From Bacteroidota bacterium (GTDB lineage Bacteria > Bacteroidota > Bacteroidia > 2-12-FULL-35-15), in assembly GCA_023251855.1 (NCBI GenBank), contig JAHEYA010000099.1, positions 1 through 7,797 on the forward strand: a DNA stretch of 7,797 bases, read 5' to 3'. Position 1 is the first letter of the stretch; each line of letters begins with the position of its first letter. Positions 1-5,836 of this stretch are shown piece after piece. The translations under genes were made by a program, and so were the position numbers. The notes beneath the pieces were generated by a model. That model was not told the origin of the DNA. It saw only the letters and a program-made list of their open reading frames with translations, and searched no databases.

Positions 1-1925
1 GGTGGTGTAGGAAGAACAGTAACGCTATCTACTTTTGATTGACAAAAAACATCATTAACGGTGTATCTATATGTACCAGCTGTTAAGCCGGTGATGGTTG
101 AAGTTGTTTGTCCGCCAGAAGCCCAAAGATAACTATATGGCAATGTACCACCCATTGCAAAAACACTTGCTGATCCTGGTTTACAGCACACATTGGTAGA
201 AGTATCGGTAACACTAAGTTGAATAGGGAATGGACAGGTTGGCCCAAAATTACTTACAAAACTTTTTCCACAAACAAGAAGATCACCATTGCCTGCCAAT
301 AAAATATCATACACCGTGTTAGGTGCAGGTATAGAGGAAACCAGGTTAAGAAGTGCATCATATTTTTCTACTGTACTCATAGTGCCTACATAAATATTGC
401 CGCAATAATCAAAAGCAATTCCACTGCAACTGTTGGCAGCGCCATTTGCAACAGAAACACTATTAACGAGTGTTAGGGTACTTTTATTAAACCTACGCAA
501 TGCAAGACCATCATACACATACAAATAAGGGCCACTAATAGTAAGTGCATTATAACCGGTTGCATAGCTATAAGTATTGTTGTATCCTGAAATACAGAAT
601 GGGCTGGTAAGAAAAGAGCCTGCAGGAGTAAAATTTGAATTGGTTTTGCGCAATATACAAGGTGAAGAGCCATGATGAAGGGAATAAATATCTCCATTGC
701 AATCAGTAGCAATAGCCCAAGTATCGGAGGGATAGCTTACTGTATTGGTCATAGCGCCTGTGGCAGTATCAATTTTTGTAAGACTATTAGGTGAAAAATT
801 TCCACCCATTGAAAGAATGGTTTTTGATTTATTAAAGCTTAGCCGCCAGTTTTCAACTCCTTCAACAACTGTATAGATAGCCCCCCCGGCAGGATCTAAT
901 TTTGTTAATTTAGCGGAATAGGATTCTGCCAAATAAGTATTACCTGAGGTGCCAACAGCGATATCACCATAGTATTGTTGAGCTGTAGGGTGTGTCCATT
1001 GCCAAACACCGGCAGAATTATATTTTTGAACTTGAAAATTATACGCTTTACCACCGCTTACAAATACGTTACCCACTGAATCTTCCTGTATATCATAGGC
1101 GTTATTTGTAATTGGCAATCCAGGGTTGATTATCCATGGGTCAATCGTGAGCTCTTCGGTAAGATCGCGGGTTTTATCTTTTATATTAATTTCAACAACA
1201 TCACCATTAACAGTATATTCTACAGGGACTTCAGCACTTTTTGTAAATGCATTTGGAGCTTTATCAATCAAATCGGCCAATGAAGACTGGATGTGTAAAT
1301 CTCCATTTTTTTCTTTATACACTTTTTTTGTGCCGCTTAGCTGGTAAGCGATAGCCGGAATTTTATATCCTGCGTGAACAATAAATTTATATTTGATACC
1401 TCCTTTTTCAGGAAGTTCAAATTCGGCATCAACACCATTGTAAAGGTTTGAATAAATAAGTTTTTTGTATGCTGAAACATGCGCGTACTGTGAATTGTCG
1501 GCATATTTTCCATAGGTAAAATAGCTGCTTATTTTTTCTTTCACAGTAATTTGCATTGATGCAGATGGCTTTACCCATTGCATATTTAAGGTTTCCCATT
1601 TTGTTGGTGCTTTGTTTTCTTTTGCTTCGCCTTCTTCTTCCTCTTCTTCTTTTTCCGATTTTTCGGTTTTTGAAAACACGAAAGAAATGCCTTCAGTAGT
1701 AAAGTAGGCAGAGAATTCGACATTGTTGACGGCATACAAAATGGTGCCCGGGAAACTTATTTTTTTTTCTTCTGTATTTTTTTTAAACTGTCCTTGTTCT
1801 TCAATAAATACTTTATTTTCGAACGGGCGGGAGAGAAATTTGGATTGGGCGAAAGCTCTATCCCCTATCTCACTCAAAAAGAGAAGGAAAAAGAATAGCT
1901 GAATTATGATAATGAGTTTTTTCAT
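1..1925 (-). CDS. Secreted protein with DUF7948-like domain, propeller-like region and SprB-like repeat (3' end beyond window)
   Basis: The frame opens at ATG 1925-1923 and has no stop before the left edge, giving 641 codons of a partial protein. Residues 1-26 form a clear signal peptide: MKK, a long Ile/Phe/Leu core, then AFA before Q27, so the protein is exported. Residues ~35-262 resemble the DUF7948 domain that precedes SBBP-type repeats in secreted Bacteroidota proteins, with an opening EEQGQF, a central YSNLYNGVDAEFE, a GGIKYKFIVHAG motif and a closing LTIDPW. A Glu/Lys-rich insert with six consecutive Glu lies near residues 88-105. Residues ~270-560 hold spaced motifs such as DSVGNVFVSGG, GTSGNTYLAE, DCNGDIYSL and YCGNIYVG, typical of NHL/SBBP-like propeller blades. 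Residues ~565-640 resemble a SprB repeat (GGTLPYSYLW, then TGLTAGTYRYTVND). The gene starts 3 bp after the stop of the upstream gene, so it is probably its operon partner. A T9SS sorting tail would be expected beyond the edge but is not visible. Export is near certain; the molecular role is unknown. Confidence 0.9.
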   Translation of the reverse strand, partial: MKKLIIIIQLFFFLLFLSEIGDRAFAQSKFLSRPFENKVFIEEQGQFKKNTEEKKISFPGTILYAVNNVEFSAYFTTEGISFVFSKTEKSEKEEEEEEGEAKENKAPTKWETLNMQWVKPSASMQITVKEKISSYFTYGKYADNSQYAHVSAYKKLIYSNLYNGVDAEFELPEKGGIKYKFIVHAGYKIPAIAYQLSGTKKVYKEKNGDLHIQSSLADLIDKAPNAFTKSAEVPVEYTVNGDVVEINIKDKTRDLTEELTIDPWIINPGLPITNNAYDIQEDSVGNVFVSGGKAYNFQVQKYNSAGVWQWTHPTAQQYYGDIAVGTSGNTYLAESYSAKLTKLDPAGGAIYTVVEGVENWRLSFNKSKTILSMGGNFSPNSLTKIDTATGAMTNTVSYPSDTWAIATDCNGDIYSLHHGSSPCILRKTNSNFTPAGSFLTSPFCISGYNNTYSYATGYNALTISGPYLYVYDGLALRRFNKSTLTLVNSVSVANGAANSCSGIAFDYCGNIYVGTMSTVEKYDALLNLVSSIPAPNTVYDILLAGNGDLLVCGKSFVSNFGPTCPFPIQLSVTDTSTNVCCKPGSASVFAMGGTLPYSYLWASGGQTTSTITGLTAGTYRYTVNDVFCQSKVDSVTVLPTP

Positions 1926-1928
1926 TGC

Positions 1929-1936
1929 TCACCTTA
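1929..1936 (-). promoter_or_regulatory. Stop/start junction with a Shine-Dalgarno-like stretch
   Basis: The last sense codons and TGA stop of the 1256-residue gene form TAAGGTGA, which matches part of the 16S anti-Shine-Dalgarno complement. It lies just before GCA and the ATG at 1925. The layout would suit re-initiation by ribosomes finishing the upstream gene. Bacteroidota ribosomes generally rely little on Shine-Dalgarno pairing, and the bases are also codons (Val-Arg-stop), so the match may be fortuitous. Confidence 0.35.
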
Positions 1937-4900
1937 CCAATGTTACAACCCCTTTAAAGGAATGTTTTTTTCTTTTATAATCTGTGACCTTAACGGAGTA
2001 CACGTAAACATCACGTTGAGCCATTTCGTTACCGTGATTTGCTTTGCCATCCCAAGGTTTATCGATATCATCGGTAAAGAAAATTAAATTTCCCCATCGG
2101 TCATAAATACTCATTTCGTATTCTTTGATAAATATTCCTTTACCGGAGAAAGAGTCGTTTATACCGTCATCATTGGGAGTGAATGAGTTTGGAATATAAA
2201 ATGTAAAATCAGGTTCAATGATAACAGTCTGATAAGTGGTATCCTTACAATTATGTTTGGTAGAGGTAATGAGCATTACTACATACGTACCAGTATCAAG
2301 ATATGTATGAGGTAAGGGATGCTGCATGGAGCTGGTATCGTTCCAAGCAGGGATTGGGGCACCGAAATTCCAAGCAAAAAAATCAGCTCCTGTTGAGAGG
2401 TTAGTAATTGAAATTACAGGATCTAAGATAGTGGTAGTTTGTGGCTGAACCGTAAAGATAGCAGTTGGGTTGGGATACACGGTGATATAATTATTTCGGG
2501 TTCCGGAAGTAACACATCCGCTATCCGATGTTACTGTTAAACTAACATTTAAAGTATCCGGATCATAAATAGAGTTGTTGTGATAACAATGTGCGAAATT
2601 TTGTGAACTTCCAAGAGGGCTGCCATCACCGGGGTTCCAGAGCCATTGTATAAGACCGCCTGTAGCAACTATAGAAAGGTCGGTAAATGTTAAACATAGG
2701 GCTTCGCAACCAATTAAGTTAGGAGATGCTGAAAAAATCACAACCGGATTAGGATTTATAACACTGGTTTTAGTAATGGAATCGCGACAACCAAATTTAG
2801 AAACCGTTACTAATTGAACAGGATAAGAACCATTTATGTTGAACGTATGATTGGTATTCGGATTGTTATTTATAGCACTGTTATCACCAAAGTTCCACGA
2901 CCAAGTCTGTATGGTATCGGTGGCAGGGATAGTTGAACCATCAGTGAATTGAGCAATTGAATCAGCACAAACATTTGAAGTTGCAAACAATGGAGTTGGC
3001 AACGGGTGAACAACAACTTTTTTAGAGATCGTGTCTTTACATCCGTTGCTGGTAATAATAATCAATGTAACAGTATCTGTTCCGTATGTAGCATACGTAT
3101 GAGCGGGGTTAGGGAGGGTAATCAGGGGCGTAGCATCGCCATAATTCCATGCCCATGTTGTAACACTCCCGCTTGCAACAGTTGATGAATCATAGAATTG
3201 CATCGGTTTATTTAAACAAACATTTTTAAAGCTAAAATTTGCAATCGGCATTGGATAAACTGTGATGGAGGTTTGCAGTGTATCGGGGCAACCGAGATTG
3301 GTAGAATGTGTTATCAGAGTGACCGGATAATTTCCGGGAACAGCATACAAATGTTGAGGACTAAGTGTTGTAGAATCAGTTGGGGAAGAGTCGCCAAAAT
3401 TCCATGACCAATTTGCAGTGCTCCCCATAGTAGGGCTAATGGTGGTGTTTATAAAAGATGCAGCAGCAAACAAACATGTATTATTGAATGTGAATGCGCT
3501 GGTTGGAGGATCAAAAGTATTTACGGTGTGTGCAACTGCATTGGAGCATCCATCAGCTGTTGTAGCTACCAATGTTACAGTATTAGTTCCATAGTTTGAA
3601 TAATAATGAGAAGGATTTTTTATATTACTGGTAGGACTTCCATCGCCAAACACCCATAAATACGTGGTAATTGAGGTTGAGGTATCCACAGTAGATGTGT
3701 TGGAAAAATGCATGGTATCGTGGAAACACACATCATTATAAGTGAAGCTGGCGGTTGGATTAAAAAACACTTTTACAGGTTTTGTAAGAGTATCAGCGCA
3801 ACCGATAAAATTGCTTACTATCAGCGTGGTGATATAGTTTCCTGGGGTGGCATACGTATAAAGTGGGCTTTGGGCAGTGTTTAAAGGACTTCCATCGCCG
3901 AAGTCCCATAGCCTGATGCTAATAGTTCCTGAAGGTATTGTTGAGGCATCAGTGAATTGAGTTCCATTACCACTGCAAACAGAGGTATTGGTAAATGCAG
4001 CTACCGGATAGTCGTACACGTGAATATTGATGGTATTGGTATCAGTGGCATTACCACAATTGGAGATCAGCTGAATAACGTGAGTACCGGCAGTATTAAA
4101 CACAAATGGCAACGTATCTTTATCGCCATTTTGTATGGTTCCGTTTATGTACCAGTCTTCAAAGCATCTTATTCCTATAGTTGTTGTGTTGTAAAAATAA
4201 ACGGTTTGACCAACGCAAACACTTGTATCGCTAGGAACGAATGCAGGAACAGTAATACAATGGCGACAAATAAATACATCGGTAGGAGTATAACTATTTG
4301 AGTTGAGTGTAGGGGAGGCTGCAACAAACGAGGGAACCATTTGATTTGCACCAGTCCCTACAGAAGGATTTACGGTATTGACAACAGTAGCGCAATTGGC
4401 TTCATAACAACCAACAACACCAAGGCTATCCGTTTTTATAAAGAGAGGATCGTAATAACTCGCACCAAAATTAAGAGTCATAACCGAGAGTGCAAAACCA
4501 CCATCGGGGCTTTCCCTAACCATTTCACACTTGTCGTAATTAGCACCCCCGTAAGCTTTTGACCATTTTAAATTACCTATACTATCTGTTCTTATTAGAT
4601 AGGCATCTAAATCACCTGCACCAAAAGAGCGGGTGATGCCACAAATCACAAATCCATGATTAGCTGTTTGATGAGTAAAACGAGGTTGATCATCATTCGT
4701 TCCTCCATATGTTTTGGCCCATGTGAGGTTACCAAGGCTATCCGTTTTTATCAGCAATGCATCATTGCTTCCGGCACCATAGCTGTTGGTATTTCCACAA
4801 ACCATATATCCGCCATCGGAAGTTTGTTGCCCTGCAAGCCCCCATTGGCTGCTACCATCAGCACCTGGTCCACCATAGGATTTATTCCATTGCATGTTTC

Positions 4901-5699
4901 CAAGGCTGTCCACTTTCAATAAAAAAAGATCGAAACTTCCGGCACCAAAGCTTGTTGTATAGCCAGCAACAATATATCCTTTGTCTTTGGTTTGTTCCAC
5001 ATAATCGCCCCAATCACTACCACCGCCACCAAATATTTTTTTCCACATTATGTTTCCGAGAGAATCTGTTTTTACTAAGGTAATATCCTCTGCGCCCCAA
5101 CCGTAACCGGAAGAGAAGCCTGTTAAGATATATCCTTTGTCGGCTGTTTGCTGCACAAACAAACCATAACCATTACCATACGTTTTCGACCATTGAAGAT
5201 TTCCCAATGGATCAAGTTTTAGTAATAAAACATTATAAACACCGTTGTACAAACCAGAAACAATGTAGCCTCCATCAGCAGTTTGCTGAACATATTTTCC
5301 TCCATCATCAGCACCGTTACCAAAGAGTTTTTCCCACTGGAGTGTGCCACAGGCATCCACCTTAAATACATATACATCACATCCTCCTGATCCGCCCGCC
5401 TGCTGCTGACCAGTGCCAACAAAACCTCCATCACTTGTTTCGGCTAAGGATAAACCACCATTCATACCGGGTGCACCTGCAAGTCGCATAAACGTATCAG
5501 AGTTTTGAGCAAATGAAGCTCCACCCCTGCGCTCCCCAAAGGGGAGAGAGAAAATCACAGCTAAGACTAAAACGTGTTTAGTAATTTTATTCCAATACCC
5601 ATTATGAATTGGTCCTTTTTCTTGTACCTCACCCCCAACCCCTCTCCAAAGGAGAGGGGAGCGATGGGCTAAAATATATTGGGAAATAGCATTATTCAT
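1929..5699 (-). CDS. T9SS type B sorted protein: seven propeller repeats, PKD array and CHU_C tail
   Basis: Complete gene of 1256 residues, read as an exported cell-surface or secreted protein. Export signal: hydrophobic HVLVLAVIFSL at ~42-52, ending in SFAQN with likely cleavage near residues 64-65. Residues ~83-430 hold seven repeats of the pattern QT-DGGY-(I/V)-G, then (L/I)-K-DSLGN-W-K-(Y/F)GG, consistent with a seven-bladed propeller. Residues ~485-562 are a degenerate Ig/PKD-like module. PKD modules follow with W-FGDGSP-type cores near 598, 682, 766, 850, 934, 1020 and 1110; the sixth reads WNPGDGSP and the last has lost the GDG motif. Residues 1163-1256 are the CHU_C / type B sorting domain (YIPNSFTPNDDGIND, DRWGNLIF, W-DGKANHGNE, DVYVYSVKVTD), which directs passage through the T9SS. 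ATG 5699 is the only in-frame ATG ahead of the signal peptide, but it adds an odd ~40-residue extension encoded partly by a genomic repeat, and a second repeat lies inside the signal region. A promoter sits just upstream, and the next gene follows after 3 bp. The ligand is unknown. Confidence 0.93.
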   Translation of the reverse strand: MNNAISQYILAHRSPLLWRGVGGEVQEKGPIHNGYWNKITKHVLVLAVIFSLPFGERRGGASFAQNSDTFMRLAGAPGMNGGLSLAETSDGGFVGTGQQQAGGSGGCDVYVFKVDACGTLQWEKLFGNGADDGGKYVQQTADGGYIVSGLYNGVYNVLLLKLDPLGNLQWSKTYGNGYGLFVQQTADKGYILTGFSSGYGWGAEDITLVKTDSLGNIMWKKIFGGGGSDWGDYVEQTKDKGYIVAGYTTSFGAGSFDLFLLKVDSLGNMQWNKSYGGPGADGSSQWGLAGQQTSDGGYMVCGNTNSYGAGSNDALLIKTDSLGNLTWAKTYGGTNDDQPRFTHQTANHGFVICGITRSFGAGDLDAYLIRTDSIGNLKWSKAYGGANYDKCEMVRESPDGGFALSVMTLNFGASYYDPLFIKTDSLGVVGCYEANCATVVNTVNPSVGTGANQMVPSFVAASPTLNSNSYTPTDVFICRHCITVPAFVPSDTSVCVGQTVYFYNTTTIGIRCFEDWYINGTIQNGDKDTLPFVFNTAGTHVIQLISNCGNATDTNTINIHVYDYPVAAFTNTSVCSGNGTQFTDASTIPSGTISIRLWDFGDGSPLNTAQSPLYTYATPGNYITTLIVSNFIGCADTLTKPVKVFFNPTASFTYNDVCFHDTMHFSNTSTVDTSTSITTYLWVFGDGSPTSNIKNPSHYYSNYGTNTVTLVATTADGCSNAVAHTVNTFDPPTSAFTFNNTCLFAAASFINTTISPTMGSTANWSWNFGDSSPTDSTTLSPQHLYAVPGNYPVTLITHSTNLGCPDTLQTSITVYPMPIANFSFKNVCLNKPMQFYDSSTVASGSVTTWAWNYGDATPLITLPNPAHTYATYGTDTVTLIIITSNGCKDTISKKVVVHPLPTPLFATSNVCADSIAQFTDGSTIPATDTIQTWSWNFGDNSAINNNPNTNHTFNINGSYPVQLVTVSKFGCRDSITKTSVINPNPVVIFSASPNLIGCEALCLTFTDLSIVATGGLIQWLWNPGDGSPLGSSQNFAHCYHNNSIYDPDTLNVSLTVTSDSGCVTSGTRNNYITVYPNPTAIFTVQPQTTTILDPVISITNLSTGADFFAWNFGAPIPAWNDTSSMQHPLPHTYLDTGTYVVMLITSTKHNCKDTTYQTVIIEPDFTFYIPNSFTPNDDGINDSFSGKGIFIKEYEMSIYDRWGNLIFFTDDIDKPWDGKANHGNEMAQRDVYVYSVKVTDYKRKKHSFKGVVTLVR
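2220..4007 (-). repeat. PKD-module array (seven modules) in the 1256-residue protein
   Basis: Seven successive units of about 80-90 codons, each with a Cys near its start (NVC, SVC, NTC), an aromatic W-FGDGSP-like core, an NP-H-Y motif, a G-Y-V-L strand and a GC-D(T/S) motif, then a P-A-F linker. PKD modules are Ig-like beta sandwiches that act as spacers or protein/glycan-binding units. The units are diverged from one another, so the array is old. Confidence 0.85.
4410..5453 (-). repeat. Seven-copy propeller-type repeat array
   Basis: Seven units of about 45-55 codons, each giving (Q/E)(T/S)-D-GG(Y/F), a G-T-S-GAG-D strand and KTDSLGN-W-K-YGG. Shared stretches are visible even in DNA: the segments at 4420-4440 and 4731-4751, both encoding an I-K-TDSLG motif, look identical over about 20 bases. 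Seven copies suggest a closed seven-bladed propeller; the fold is inferred from repeat number and spacing. Confidence 0.8.
5519..5550 (-). repeat. Short palindromic interspersed repeat, copy A, inside the signal-peptide coding region
   Basis: The core is a perfect 6-bp inverted repeat, CTCCCC/GGGGAG, with an AAA loop (5532-5546), joined to a C-rich flank reading CTCCACCCCTGCG on the plus strand. It encodes residues ~50-61 (SLPFGERRGGA) of the 1256-residue protein. Structure, loop, orientation and flank resemble copy B, so I call them the same family. The resemblance to a widespread Bacteroidota interspersed repeat is from memory and was not searched. Confidence 0.7.
5628..5659 (-). repeat. 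Short palindromic interspersed repeat, copy B, in the N-terminal extension
   Basis: A perfect 9-bp inverted repeat, CCCCTCTCC/GGAGAGGGG, with an AAA loop at 5639-5659, followed on the minus strand by a G-rich flank, GGGGTTGGGGGTGAGG. It is much more GC-rich than its surroundings. It encodes residues 14-25 (SPLLWRGVGGEV), a peptide I recognise as recurring in annotated Bacteroidota proteins because this repeat often falls inside predicted genes. A hairpin and conserved flank with no coding capacity of its own make it REP-like; how it moves is unknown. Confidence 0.8.
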
Positions 5700-5836
5700 A
5701 TACTAAAATATGCGGGTAAGACCAACAAATATAAGGATTTCAAAAAGGAGATACAAAATTTATGTGAAAAGTTGCTTTTTTTGAGGTTTGTAGTTTCGTT
5801 GTTTGCTTTTGGTGGTTGGTGGTTGGAAGAGTTAGA
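5700..5836. other. Intergenic gap between the two paralogous genes
   Basis: The 137 bp lie between the stop of the right-hand gene and the start of the 1256-residue gene. They hold the promoter described separately, a GGTGGTT direct repeat near 5811-5826 and a weak 5-bp stem (AAAAG/CTTTT) at 5767-5779. No strong intrinsic terminator for the right-hand gene is visible, so some read-through is possible. Confidence 0.6.
5726..5757 (-). promoter_or_regulatory. Bacteroidota-type promoter for the 1256-residue gene
   Basis: On the minus strand TTTG (5757-5754) is followed after exactly 20 bases by TATATTTG (5733-5726), fitting the phylum's primary sigma-factor consensus of a -33 TTTG and a -7 TAnnTTTG box. 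Transcription would start near 5720, leaving a ~20-nt AT-rich leader before ATG 5699 with no Shine-Dalgarno, which is normal in this phylum. It would drive this gene and the one starting at 1925. Confidence 0.6.

Noticed and set aside
473..712. Minus-strand open frame of 79 codons, and similar ones at 5219-5434, 6067-6309 and 6646-6954
   Set aside because: Out-of-frame shadows of the real minus-strand genes; sequences are Leu/Ile-rich without domain logic.
3957..5083. Several plus-strand open frames of 73-114 codons
   Set aside because: They lie antisense to the PKD and propeller repeats, whose minus-strand frame is clearly the coding one; their proteins are low-complexity and match nothing I know.
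5767..5782. Stem AAAAG/CTTTT with a T run as a terminator
   Set aside because: The T run is on the plus strand, where there is no gene to terminate, and the 5-bp AT-rich stem is too weak for the minus-strand gene.
5811..5826. GGTGGTT direct repeat in the gap
   Set aside because: Only two short copies, no symmetry or position that suggests an operator; likely chance.
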